NCBI RefSeq assembly: GCF_014199215.1
Contig: NZ_JACIJC010000003.1
Coordinates: forward strand, 558,001 to 622,000
DNA: 64,000 nt
Direction of reading: 5' to 3'
DNA from: Sphingobium boeckii
GTDB lineage: Bacteria; Pseudomonadota; Alphaproteobacteria; Sphingomonadales; Sphingomonadaceae
Both the position numbers and the translations under genes were made by a program. The notes under the pieces were generated by a model. That model saw only the letters and a list, made by a program, of their open reading frames with translations, was not told the origin of the DNA and made no database searches. Every line of letters begins with the position of its first letter. The first letter of the stretch is position 1. Shown here in pieces: positions 8,477-16,878 of this stretch.

Positions 8477-8843
8477 CGAATGCCTGTCGCCCGATCTTGC
8501 CGCATTGGCTCGTGCGGCGGGGCATCATGCCATGCACGTCAATTGGGTCCGCCTTGATGGCCAGCGCGATCAGATTGTCGCAGTCTATGCGGTGGCCGAT
8601 GATTATATCATGGTCACCAATAACGGCGCGGATTTCCGGCCTATCTATCGCACGCTTGATGTTCATCCCGGACTGATCGTCATACTGCCCAGCGTCAGAA
8701 AAAAAGATCAGTTGCGGCTATTCAGCATGATCCTGAGAAATCTGGCCGGCAAGGTTGATCTGATCAACAAGCTCCTCGAAATTGATTTGGACGGTGCAAT
8801 CCGGATCACTGATTTGCCGCCTCATCAGGCCAATATGCCATGA
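8457..8843 (+). CDS. DUF5615 PIN-like toxin
   Basis: This 128-residue protein has the Mut7-C/DUF5615 pattern: FLIDECLSPDLAALARAAGHHAMHV at the N-terminus with Asp and Glu (DE) of a PIN-like active site, then AVADDYIMVTNNGADF, supplying two further acidic/Asn residues, and GLIVILPSVRK. These proteins are RNase-like toxins of type II systems. It overlaps its antitoxin by 20 bases, so translation is coupled. A strong intrinsic terminator follows at 8860-8896, closing the two-gene unit. Target RNA is unknown. Confidence 0.85.
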   Translation: MFKFLIDECLSPDLAALARAAGHHAMHVNWVRLDGQRDQIVAVYAVADDYIMVTNNGADFRPIYRTLDVHPGLIVILPSVRKKDQLRLFSMILRNLAGKVDLINKLLEIDLDGAIRITDLPPHQANMP

Positions 8844-8859
8844 GCGGATAAATCATGTT

Positions 8860-8896
8860 AAGGCAGGAGCGTAACGAGTCGCGTTCCTGCCTTTTT
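8860..8896 (+). terminator. Rho-independent terminator after the DUF433/DUF5615 pair
   Basis: A 12-bp stem (8860-8871 with 8882-8893, one G-T wobble) with a 10-base loop runs into a five-T tract at 8892-8896. It begins 17 bases after the toxin stop. Confidence 0.85.
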
Positions 8897-8909
8897 CGTG
8901 GAGATCGCC

Positions 8910-9800
8910 TTGCGCCTCATCCTTGCTGCCTTCGCCTTTCTGACCACATCCACCGTCACGGCACAGACGCCGAGCCCACGCCCCCCGATGACCGTCGCGG
9001 AGGGACTGCAGCTTTTCAACGCGGCAGGCTATACGCTGAAGGGGAGCAAGGCGTTCAATTCCTGCGGCACGGTGACGACGCCCAAATTCACCTACCTCGA
9101 TCTCAATGCCGATGGGAAGCCGGAGGCGATTTCCTTCGATCGCGATCCCGCCTGCTATGGTCCGGATGGACAATTCCATGTGATGGTGCGCGGCAAGACG
9201 GGCATCTGGCGGCAGATCGGCGGCGGTCTCGGCTCCTTCCAGGCGTTGGCGAGCAAAACACGCGGCTGGCTGGATTATACCGTGGCCGGCATCGGCTGCC
9301 CGGTCTGGAAGTTCGACGGAACGACTTACCTGATCGGCAAAGCCTGCCCGGATCCGGTTGCAGTGCCCGCGCCCTCTGCTCCTGCGCTCAGCGCCATCGA
9401 TCAGGTGGCACTATTCAAGGCTGCTGGCTTCATCAAGCGCGGCAAGCAATGGCGCAGCGATTGTGATGATCCAGGCACGCTCAGCTATGGTCCCGGCCAG
9501 ATCGAAACGGTCAAGGATCTGAACGGCGATGGACGGCCCGAAGCCGTGGTGATCGAAAGCGGCACCTATTGCTATGGCAATACCGGAAGCGGCTTCTGGC
9601 TTCTCAGCAAACAGGCCGACGCGAGCTGGAAGCTGATGACCCAATATACTGGCCTGGCTGAATTCCTGAAGACCAGGGGCGTCGGCGGATGGCCGGATAT
9701 CCTGATCGGCGGCCCGGGCTTCTGCTTCCCCGTCGTGCGCTGGAACGGGCGGGAATATGTTCCCAATCGCAAGGAATATCAGGGCAAGCCCTGCCGTTAG
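8910..9800 (+). CDS. Secreted protein with two repeated domains, function unknown
   Basis: I place the start at TTG 8910, with GGAG six bases upstream, over an in-frame GTG at 8898; this gives 296 residues. A signal peptide (LRLILAAFAFLTTSTVTAQ) is followed by two copies of a roughly 120-residue unit. Each starts with a helix ending in LFNAAGYTLKG or LFKAAGFIKRG, then a Cys pair and an Asp-rich D-L-N-x-D-G-x-P-E-A loop that resembles calcium-binding repeats (YLDLNADGKPEAISF and VKDLNGDGRPEAVVI). Repeat 1 ends CPVWKFDGTTYL and repeat 2 CFPVVRWNGREYV. Probably periplasmic. No named family recognised. Confidence 0.75.
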   Translation: MRLILAAFAFLTTSTVTAQTPSPRPPMTVAEGLQLFNAAGYTLKGSKAFNSCGTVTTPKFTYLDLNADGKPEAISFDRDPACYGPDGQFHVMVRGKTGIWRQIGGGLGSFQALASKTRGWLDYTVAGIGCPVWKFDGTTYLIGKACPDPVAVPAPSAPALSAIDQVALFKAAGFIKRGKQWRSDCDDPGTLSYGPGQIETVKDLNGDGRPEAVVIESGTYCYGNTGSGFWLLSKQADASWKLMTQYTGLAEFLKTRGVGGWPDILIGGPGFCFPVVRWNGREYVPNRKEYQGKPCR

Positions 9801-9841
9801 GGTCTTCCAACCGCCCCCATCTTGCTCTAGCCGCTGCCATC

Positions 9842-10531
9842 ATGAACGATCCCGCCACGATCCGGCGCCTCTATGGCCGCAGCCAGAACCACAAACTCCG
9901 CACGGGGCAGGCAGCGCTGGTCGAGGAACTGCTGCCGGCGATCAGCGTGCCCGAAAGCGGCGACCTCAACGCCACATCCCTATTCGGCGATGATCGCACG
10001 CTGCATTTCGAGATCGGCTTCGGCGCGGGCGAGCATCTGGCCTTTCGCGCGGACCTGCTGCCCAACCACGGCTTCATCGGCTGCGAGCCTTTTCTGAACG
10101 GCGTGGTCGGCGCGCTCCAGCATATCCGCGACCAGCGTCTGCCCAATATCCGGCTGCACATGGGCGATGCGCTCGACGTGCTCGAACGCCTGCCCGATGG
10201 ATCGCTCAGCTTCGTCTATCTGCTCCATCCCGATCCCTGGCCGAAGGCGCGCCATGCCAAGCGCCGCATGGTCAATCACGGTCCGATGGATCTCATTGCC
10301 GCCAAGCTCAGGCCCGGCGGCGAATTCCGTCTGGGCACGGACGATCCCACTTATTGCCGCTGGGCGATGATGATCATGAACCAGCGCGGCGATTTCGAGT
10401 GGCTGGCGGAAAGCCCCAAGGATTTCCTGGTCCGCCCCGGCGGCTGGCCGGAGACGCGCTATGAAGCCAAGGCGCGGCGCAAGGGACATGAAGTCTGGTA
10501 CTTCCGCTATCGCCGCGCGGAGACAGAATGA
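9842..10531 (+). CDS. trmB: tRNA (guanine-N7-)-methyltransferase
   Basis: TrmB methylates N7 of guanosine 46 in the tRNA variable loop using S-adenosylmethionine. From ATG 9842 (MNDPATIRRLYGRSQNHKL) it has 229 residues, a normal length; the open frame extends upstream but has no family similarity. The SAM-binding motif EIGFGAGEHL lies at 57-66, the family signature HPDPWPKARHAKRRMV begins near residue 129, and FRLGTDDPTYCRWA follows. It starts 41 bases after the secreted-protein gene, so read-through is possible. Confidence 0.93.
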   Translation: MNDPATIRRLYGRSQNHKLRTGQAALVEELLPAISVPESGDLNATSLFGDDRTLHFEIGFGAGEHLAFRADLLPNHGFIGCEPFLNGVVGALQHIRDQRLPNIRLHMGDALDVLERLPDGSLSFVYLLHPDPWPKARHAKRRMVNHGPMDLIAAKLRPGGEFRLGTDDPTYCRWAMMIMNQRGDFEWLAESPKDFLVRPGGWPETRYEAKARRKGHEVWYFRYRRAETE

Positions 10532-10576
10532 GCTGAAAATCTCACGCGCGCGAGACGGGTTTGGAGCGCGATGAAT

Positions 10577-12103
10577 TCAGGTCTGTCCATTGCGAGCGTC
10601 TCCCATCATCGGGGCATGGCGATCGACCAATATGACGCTGGCCTCATTCAGGCCGATGATTTCAACGGTGATGCCATGATGCCGCATCTTGGTGACGGCG
10701 CCCTCCAGCGCGCCGACCGCGGTAATATCCCACAAATGGCCCGCGGTCAGATCGATCCGGACGGTGCGTGCCGTATCGCGCAGGTCAAATTGATCAGCGA
10801 ATATGTCGGCGCTGGCGAAGAATATCTGACCTGAAACGGTATAGATGCGGGTGTCGCTATGCGGATCGTAATCGACCGCGACGTGCATGAGGCGTGTCAC
10901 CTTGAAGGCGAAGAACACGCCGCTGAGCAGCACGCCAACCATGACGCCGGCCGAAAGATCATGAGTCACGACCGTAACCGCAACCGTTGCGAGCATCACA
11001 ACACCCGAAACCTTGGGATGGCGCGCCAGATCGCGGAATGATCCCCAGGAGAAGGTGCTGATCGATACCATGATCATGATGGCCACCAGCGCCGCGACCG
11101 GCACCTGCGCCACCCATGGCCGCAACGGCACCATGACGAGGAGCAGAAACACGCCCGCGACGAGCGTCGAGAGGCGTCCGCGTCCCCCGTAGCGCACGTT
11201 GCCCACCGTCTGGCCGATCATGCCGCAACCCGCAATCCCCCCGAACAGGCCAGCGGCGACATTGGCGACACCAAGGCCCGTGCATTCGCGCGACTTGGAA
11301 CTGGTGGTTTCGGTCAGATCGTCGACGACACTCGCGGTCATCATCGATTCCAGCAGGCCGACGGCGGCCATGGCCAGCGCATAGGGAGCGACGATCTGCA
11401 TGGCCTTCCAGTCGAACGCTATGGCTGGAATGGCGAAGGACGGCAGGGATGCGGGGAGGCGTCCCAGATCGGACACAATATGGATCGGCATGGGAAAAAA
11501 CACGCTGATCAGAGTCAGGACGAGGATGCAGATCAGTGGCGAAGGAATTACCATCGTCAGCCGGGGCACGCCATAGATGATCGCGAGACCGCCGGCGATC
11601 ATGGCATAAGTGTGCCAGCTCACGTCCAGCATCTGCGGCACCTGTGCCGAGAAGATCAGGATCGCGAGTGCATTGACGAAACCCGTCCGAACCGATCGCG
11701 AAACGAAGCGCATGAGTATATCCAGCTTCATCAGGCCGAAGATGATCTGGAAAAGCCCGGCCAGGACGGTGGCGGCGAGCAGATATTGCAATCCGTGGCT
11801 GTGAACGAGCGCGGCCACGACGAGCGCCACCGATCCAGCCGCACCGGAAATCATGGCAGGACGGCCGCCGGCAAAGGCGATCACGATCCCGATGATGAAA
11901 GAGGCGAACAGCCCGACCTCGGGATCGATGCCGGCCACGAAGGAAAAGGCGATCACCTCGGGAATCAGCGCAAAGGTGCCCACCATGCCAGCCAGCACAT
12001 CGCGCCGTGCGCTGCCCGCGCCATCGAACCATTCAGCCCGGTAACGGGAAAGAGCATGTGTTGGCATCAGGGAGGGCACCAGCAGAAATCGCACGAATTT
12101 CAC
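10577..12103 (-). CDS. SulP-family anion transporter with STAS domain
   Basis: Up to 508 residues. The first 380 are strongly hydrophobic with SulP landmarks: GMVGTFALIPEVIAFSFVAGIDPEVGLFASFI, GGRPAMISGAAGSVALVVAALV and GLGVANVAAGLFGGIAGCGMIGQ. A C-terminal STAS domain follows (VSGQIFFASADIFADQFDL, VRIDLTAGHLWDITAVGALEGAV). SulP proteins move sulfate, bicarbonate or related anions across the inner membrane. Start is uncertain: GTG 12103 lacks a clear ribosome binding site, and ATG 12067 (MPTHALSRYRAEWF) is an alternative. It differs from the second SulP gene nearby, which is coupled to carbonic anhydrase. Confidence 0.88.
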   Translation of the reverse strand: MKFVRFLLVPSLMPTHALSRYRAEWFDGAGSARRDVLAGMVGTFALIPEVIAFSFVAGIDPEVGLFASFIIGIVIAFAGGRPAMISGAAGSVALVVAALVHSHGLQYLLAATVLAGLFQIIFGLMKLDILMRFVSRSVRTGFVNALAILIFSAQVPQMLDVSWHTYAMIAGGLAIIYGVPRLTMVIPSPLICILVLTLISVFFPMPIHIVSDLGRLPASLPSFAIPAIAFDWKAMQIVAPYALAMAAVGLLESMMTASVVDDLTETTSSKSRECTGLGVANVAAGLFGGIAGCGMIGQTVGNVRYGGRGRLSTLVAGVFLLLVMVPLRPWVAQVPVAALVAIMIMVSISTFSWGSFRDLARHPKVSGVVMLATVAVTVVTHDLSAGVMVGVLLSGVFFAFKVTRLMHVAVDYDPHSDTRIYTVSGQIFFASADIFADQFDLRDTARTVRIDLTAGHLWDITAVGALEGAVTKMRHHGITVEIIGLNEASVILVDRHAPMMGDARNGQT

Positions 12104-12412
12104 CGCGGCAGCGGCACCATGTCAGCCATGCGAAATGCGTTGTCCGGCGGATCGGCGGCCGGAATAGCCACCCGGAATTTCACCGGGTCCATGCGAATGC
12201 ATGCCCCCTAACGCACAGCCCGGCGTCGGACAACCGTTTCAGATCCATGCGCTGAAGGCCGGATCAGTGTGGCCGCCTCATCGTGGCGCAGCCAAGGACG
12301 CGAAATCGCTCTCATGCCGAATGATGATGTCCATCGTCGATGGCGTCATCACCACCCCTGCGATCTTTTCAAACGCGATTGTTTTCAACGGAAATCATAC
12401 TATTTGATCGAA
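12104..12412. other. Gene-free stretch between the first SulP gene and a small ORF
   Basis: About 309 bases without a convincing gene. It must hold the promoter of the minus-strand SulP gene. Two GAATTTCACCG stretches occur near its left end. The rightmost part becomes AT-rich before the small ORF. No clear terminator or RNA structure was seen. Confidence 0.4.
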
Positions 12413-12586
12413 ATGGAAGGCCTGCGCGACGCCATATATTATGAACAATTGGCACGCGTTGCGCGCCTGAAGGCCCATGCGGCGGATGATCCGTTTTTGT
12501 CCGTGCGGCTCAAGGAGGCCGCGATCAAATACGAGCGTCTGGCGCGGAAGCTGCAACGAAACCCGATCGTTAAAGAGCAGCCCTGA
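12413..12586 (+). CDS. Small helical protein of unknown function
   Basis: From ATG 12413 this gives 57 residues: a charged helix with YYEQLARVARLKAHAADDP followed by RLKEAAIKYERLARKL. The pattern of two Tyr-anchored helices separated by a DPxxxxRL turn recurs in small alphaproteobacterial proteins of unknown role. There is no signal peptide. It runs towards the carbonic anhydrase gene and overlaps its 3' end by 17 bases. The frame is open further upstream but those residues look non-coding. Existence is supported by pattern only. Confidence 0.5.
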   Translation: MEGLRDAIYYEQLARVARLKAHAADDPFLSVRLKEAAIKYERLARKLQRNPIVKEQP

Positions 12587-13235
12587 TTTCGTCTTGGGAT
12601 AGCAGCACGCGCCGGGGATGCGGCACCGCTTCCAGCGTCGTATCACGGTCGATTTCCATCAGAGGTTTGATCCGCCCATCGCGAATATCGTAGACCCAGC
12701 CGTGCAGCCACAAATCCTGCTTTTTCGCAAACGCATCCTGCACCGTGGCGGTGCGCGCGAGATTGACGAGTTGATCGCGCACATTGAACTCGACGAAACG
12801 GTTGAGCTTGGCTTCCGGGGTGGACTGGTTGCCCAGTTCTTCCCAATGATCATCAGCGACATTGCGCGCGGTCTGCAGCCAATCATCCACAGGCCCGGTG
12901 GTGCCGCCATCCAGCGCCGCCTTGACCCCGCCGCAACCATAATGGCCGCACACGATCAGATGCTTCACGCCGAGTACGGTCACAGCATATTGCAGCACCG
13001 ACATCAGATTAAGATCGTCGTGATTGACCAGATTGGCGATGTTGCGGTGAAGGAACATCCCGCCCGGCGGCGTCATAGTCATCTGTTCCGGGCTGACACG
13101 GCTGTCGGAACAACCGATCCAGAGAAATTCGGGCTTCTGTCCGTGCGCCTGGCGTTCGAAAAAATCGGGCTTTTCCTCGACCAGTTCGATCGCCCATGCG
13201 CGGTTGGCGAGCAGCAATTGCTTGTAATTCTTCAT
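12570..13235 (-). CDS. can: Beta-class carbonic anhydrase
   Basis: This cytoplasmic zinc enzyme interconverts CO2 and bicarbonate. The protein has 221 residues, a typical length. Zinc ligands are Cys42, His98 and Cys101, with the catalytic Asp44-Arg46 dyad in GCSDSR and the second motif VCGHYGCGG. It overlaps the upstream SulP transporter gene by 4 bases (ATGA at 13232-13235), so the two are translated together. The pairing suggests that imported bicarbonate is handed to, or balanced by, the anhydrase. Confidence 0.95.
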   Translation of the reverse strand: MKNYKQLLLANRAWAIELVEEKPDFFERQAHGQKPEFLWIGCSDSRVSPEQMTMTPPGGMFLHRNIANLVNHDDLNLMSVLQYAVTVLGVKHLIVCGHYGCGGVKAALDGGTTGPVDDWLQTARNVADDHWEELGNQSTPEAKLNRFVEFNVRDQLVNLARTATVQDAFAKKQDLWLHGWVYDIRDGRIKPLMEIDRDTTLEAVPHPRRVLLSQDEIRAAL

Positions 13236-14806
13236 GCGAAACGGATTCCTGAAATCGGTGCGTTGATCAGCGGCGCGATGCGTTCGGCAATGTCGCCGCG
13301 AACGGTGACGTTGATGCCGCGATATTCTGCGCCTTTGATGAACGCGTTGATGATGTCGACATTATCGAGATCGACATAGCTGGTGGAGGAAAGGTCGATC
13401 AGCAGATTGGCATTGTCGGGAACCTGGTTCAGCTCCTTCTGCAACTCATATTTATGGATGAAATACAGATTGCGGCGCGCGCGGAGCAGACAATCGCCGT
13501 CATCGCAGACGAAGGTGATCGCCGAGCGGAAATTGCGCGCCACAACGAAGATGAAGCCGACGACGAGGCCGATGACGATGCCGATCAACAGATCGGTGAA
13601 CAGGATCGCGACGATCGTGACGACGAACGGCACGAACTGCGTCCAGCCCTGCTTGTAGCGCTCGGTGAACAGCTTGGGCTTGGTCAGCTTATAGCCGGTC
13701 GCGATCAGCACCGCGGCGAGCGCGGCGAGCGGGATCAGGTTGAGCAGGACCGGGATCAGCGCGACGCTGAGCAGCAGCCAGGTGCCGTGCAGGATCGACG
13801 AGAGCTTGCTTTGCGCGCCGGAATCGACGTTGGCAGACGATCGCACGATCACCGACGTGATCGGCAGGCCGCCGATCAGGCCAGACACGATGTTGCCAGA
13901 CCCCTGCGCCATCATCTCCCAATTCTTGGGCGTGGTGCGGCGCTGCGGATCGATCTCGTCGACTGCCTTGACGCTGAGCAGCGATTCCAGGCTGGCGACG
14001 ATCGCCAGCGTGAGCGCGATGGTCCACACCGCGCCATTGCCGATTTCGGAAAAATCGGGCGTGGCGAAGAATGACGTGAATTCGCCGAAGCTCTTGGCGA
14101 TCGGAACCTGGACGAGGTGCGATGCGCCCAATTGCCAGTTCGGCTTGATCAGGCCGAGCAGTGCATTGCCGCCGACTCCGATCAACACGACCACGAGTGG
14201 GCCGGGCACGAAGCGAAGCGGGCCATCTTTGGGACGGGCTTTGTCCCACCAGAACAGGAACGCAAGACTGGTGAGCGCGATCAGAATCGCCCCCGGCGAC
14301 AGATATTGACGGACGGCGGTGATGATCGACGAGAAGGTATTGCTGCCATCGGCCTGCAGGAATTCGAAGCTGCCTTCGAAATCTCCATCATAGCCCAGCG
14401 CATGGGGCACCTGCTTGAGGATCAGGATCAGGCCGATCGCCGCCAGCATACCGGTGATCACCGAAGAAGGGACGAATTCTGAAGCAATACCCGAGCGGGT
14501 GGCGGCGAGCGCGATCTGGATCACACCAGCCAGCATCACTGCCAGCAGAAACGCCTCGTAGGACGGCAATCGCTCGATCGCGGCGAAGACGATCACCGTC
14601 AGGCCAGCGGCGGGGCCGCTAACGGACAAGGGCGATTTGGATACGGAGCCGACGACGATGCCACCGACGATGCCGGCAATCACGCCCGAAAAGAGCGGTG
14701 CGCCGGAAGCCAGGGCAACACCCAGACAGAGCGGCAGGGCGACGAGAAACACGACGATCGACGCGGGAAAATCTGCGCGTATGGTCTTCAATATTGGGAA
14801 CGACAA
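13232..14806 (-). CDS. SulP-family transporter coupled to carbonic anhydrase (putative bicarbonate transporter)
   Basis: A 524-residue membrane protein opening with RADFPASIVVFLVALPLCLGVALASGAPLFSGVIAGIVGG, the SulP N-terminal signature. Further motifs include LSVSGPAAGLTVIVFAAI, SLESLLSVKAVDEIDPQRRTTPKNWEM and GLIGGLPITSVIVRSSANVDSG. A short STAS-like tail (NLLIDLSSTSYVDLDNVDIINAFI) ends the protein. SulP proteins paired with carbonic anhydrase include bicarbonate carriers; the substrate here is inferred from the 4-base overlap with that gene. It lies upstream in the operon and is read from a promoter in 14807-15099. Confidence 0.9.
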   Translation of the reverse strand: MSFPILKTIRADFPASIVVFLVALPLCLGVALASGAPLFSGVIAGIVGGIVVGSVSKSPLSVSGPAAGLTVIVFAAIERLPSYEAFLLAVMLAGVIQIALAATRSGIASEFVPSSVITGMLAAIGLILILKQVPHALGYDGDFEGSFEFLQADGSNTFSSIITAVRQYLSPGAILIALTSLAFLFWWDKARPKDGPLRFVPGPLVVVLIGVGGNALLGLIKPNWQLGASHLVQVPIAKSFGEFTSFFATPDFSEIGNGAVWTIALTLAIVASLESLLSVKAVDEIDPQRRTTPKNWEMMAQGSGNIVSGLIGGLPITSVIVRSSANVDSGAQSKLSSILHGTWLLLSVALIPVLLNLIPLAALAAVLIATGYKLTKPKLFTERYKQGWTQFVPFVVTIVAILFTDLLIGIVIGLVVGFIFVVARNFRSAITFVCDDGDCLLRARRNLYFIHKYELQKELNQVPDNANLLIDLSSTSYVDLDNVDIINAFIKGAEYRGINVTVRGDIAERIAPLINAPISGIRFA

Positions 14807-15099
14807 GATTTCGACCTCTACTTGGCACCACGGCCGGTTGGCGGGTTATTTCCACCCTCCTACACATCTCCACCGCCAAGCGTTCCACACATTGCAGTGC
14901 AGCAATCAAACATTACACGGCTGTCACCGACCCGTAGCATGGCGCGCGATTATGCGGTCATCCAGCCACATTTCGCACGATTGGTCTTCGTCATGGCGAT
15001 GATGTTTTGCCGGAGACCGCCGACTGAGTGCTGTCAGACAGAGCGCCGCGGGCCGTTCAAGCGCGCCCTGTCCAATTTCCCGATTAATTTTTCGCCGCA
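14807..15099. other. Intergenic region upstream of the SulP-carbonic anhydrase operon
   Basis: About 290 bases between two minus-strand genes. It should hold the promoter for the SulP-carbonic anhydrase pair and the end of the hydrolase operon. I see no coding sequence, no T-tailed hairpin and no convincing operator. Confidence 0.4.
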
Positions 15100-15924
15100 C
15101 TATACGCCCGAAAATGGAGCCTCATCTGAACTATCGAGAAACGCGCGCACGATGCGGGCCGCGTCTTGCGTCGAGGCATCGAGAAATCCGTGCCCCCATT
15201 CCGGCTTGTCGATGACGCAGCCGTTCGACAGAAGCGGCGCGGCGCGTGATGTGAAAAGCTGAAGATCATCCGCCGGATTTATGACCATCACAGGCTGCCT
15301 GAGCGCGGCAAGGGTTTGGTCAAGTGCGTGATTGAAGGCGGCATGATGGCCATACCAGGCGCGGTCCCGGCCCAGCAACATCTCTGGAAACATATCTGCC
15401 ACGGCATTCAGATCGAGCCCGCGCCCGAGATTGAAATGCACATAGCTTTGCCATTCGTTCGAAAGATGCGTTCCGTCCAGACTTGGCTTGACCGGCTCAT
15501 ACAGTTTGCGCTGCGCGTCGCGCTCCTCCGCGGTCATGATCGCGGCGGCCACCAGGACGAGGCGCCGCACCTGCTGCGGGCGAAGGCGCGCCAATTCGCA
15601 CGCGATGCGGGTGCCGGTGTGATAACCCATCAGGTCGATCGGCCCGTCTATGTCCAGCGCATCGACCAGTGCAGCCATTGCCCGCGCATAGTCCATGATC
15701 TCTGGTGGTTGCTCGGGCGCGTCCGACATGCCGAAACCGGGTGTGTCAGGCGCAACGGCCAACCTGTCCTCACCCATCTCTGCGATAAAGGCCTCGAAGA
15801 CACGGCCACTCATGGGACTCATGTGAAAGCAGATGAGCGGCGGCCGATCTCGCTTTGCCCCCGCCGTGCGAACATGAACCTGGCCAAATGGTCCCTCCAC
15901 ATACGTGCGACGAACAACAGCCAT
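15100..15924 (-). CDS. Alpha/beta hydrolase with a G-Y-H-T-G elbow (last gene of the accessory operon)
   Basis: I start at 15924 (MAVVRRTYVEGPFGQVHV), preceded by AGAGGA at good spacing; this gives 274 residues. The fold is clear: LICFHMSPMSGRVFEAFI (oxyanion region), VAPDTPGFGMSD, the elbow MGYHTGTRIACELA, and late acid and base residues Asp219/Asp220 (INPADDL) and His245 (EWGHGF). The nucleophile position, residue 102, is His rather than Ser, Asp or Cys. The adjacent paralogue has the same replacement. It is the most distal gene in an operon with a transporter, dioxygenase, two cupins and a TonB receptor, so it probably acts late on the same compound. Cytoplasmic, no signal peptide. Confidence 0.82.
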   Translation of the reverse strand: MAVVRRTYVEGPFGQVHVRTAGAKRDRPPLICFHMSPMSGRVFEAFIAEMGEDRLAVAPDTPGFGMSDAPEQPPEIMDYARAMAALVDALDIDGPIDLMGYHTGTRIACELARLRPQQVRRLVLVAAAIMTAEERDAQRKLYEPVKPSLDGTHLSNEWQSYVHFNLGRGLDLNAVADMFPEMLLGRDRAWYGHHAAFNHALDQTLAALRQPVMVINPADDLQLFTSRAAPLLSNGCVIDKPEWGHGFLDASTQDAARIVRAFLDSSDEAPFSGV

Positions 15925-15980
15925 GATAAAATCCTCTTTATTGCTTTCCGTGGATCGAAAGGGATCGGCAACCACTCAAC

Positions 15981-16826
15981 TCAGATCTGCGCTGCAAGAA
16001 AGCCGGTAATCAATTGTTTGAGTTCTGCGGCGTGATCGGGCGTGTTCGCATGGGACAAAGGCGCGTATCGCCCATTGGGCAGCGTCGCCGCGATGTTCCG
16101 GGTGGATTCAGCGAGTGGATCGCTCGCCGAGGCGTAGATGAGCACCGGCTTTTTGACGAGCGGGAACCGCTCCATGACGGGCCATTGGAAGGCAGCGCGA
16201 TAGTTCAAATGGTATGTCGTGTTCGCCTTGAGCACCTCCACCACCCAGTCATGCAATTCCTGCGGATCGGGCAAGGCGACGACGGGCAAAACGCCTTTCA
16301 CGGTGCGCTCATACCAGGGAAAGAATATATATTGATCACGACAAAACATGAAGGCGCGTTGCAGGTAGCCGCCCTCAAGATCGGCCGGAAAAGGATGGGC
16401 GTAGCGCGCCATCATCTCGCTGCGCCTTTCATCGCTCAGAACCTGCACGCCGTCGAAGATCAGCGAGCGAACGCGGTCGGGTGCCAGAATGGCGAATTCC
16501 GCAGCCACCTTCGCGCCCGTGTGCGAACCATAGACATCGATCTGTTCGATCCCGAGTGCATCGAGAAAGGCGGGCAGGACAGCAGCGAGATCGGCTATGT
16601 CCGGATTGTCCAGCGGCAGCGCATCGCTGTCGCCATTGCCGGGCGTGTCCGGGGCGATGACCCGGACGTCACTGGCGAGATTGCGGATCAACCCTTCCAG
16701 TTGCTTTGAGCTTCCTGGCGACGCGTGGAGCATCAGCAACGGCGCACCGCATCCGGCAGTGCGATAATGGATTTGTCCGTGAGCGACATCGACGAAGCCA
16801 CGGCGCACGAAAACAGGATCCGTCAT
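15981..16826 (-). CDS. Alpha/beta hydrolase with a G-S-H-T-G elbow
   Basis: This 281-residue cytoplasmic protein has the alpha/beta hydrolase core: LLMLHASPGSSKQLEGLI, VIAPDTPGNGDSDALPL, IDVYGSHTGAKVAAEFA, then Asp236 in YASASDPLAES and His259 in APLSHANTPDH. As in its neighbour, residue 102 in the nucleophile elbow is His (G-S-H-T-G). The two proteins are paralogues with similar length and spacing but clearly diverged cap regions. It lies 56 bases upstream of the other hydrolase and 52 bases downstream of the transporter gene. Whether it hydrolyses esters or C-C bonds, or has another chemistry, cannot be told. Confidence 0.82.
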   Translation of the reverse strand: MTDPVFVRRGFVDVAHGQIHYRTAGCGAPLLMLHASPGSSKQLEGLIRNLASDVRVIAPDTPGNGDSDALPLDNPDIADLAAVLPAFLDALGIEQIDVYGSHTGAKVAAEFAILAPDRVRSLIFDGVQVLSDERRSEMMARYAHPFPADLEGGYLQRAFMFCRDQYIFFPWYERTVKGVLPVVALPDPQELHDWVVEVLKANTTYHLNYRAAFQWPVMERFPLVKKPVLIYASASDPLAESTRNIAATLPNGRYAPLSHANTPDHAAELKQLITGFLAAQI

Positions 16827-16878
16827 TGTTCACGTCCTTCCAAGGCCGTCGATGTGGCCCGGCAAGCGGCTTGCCTAA

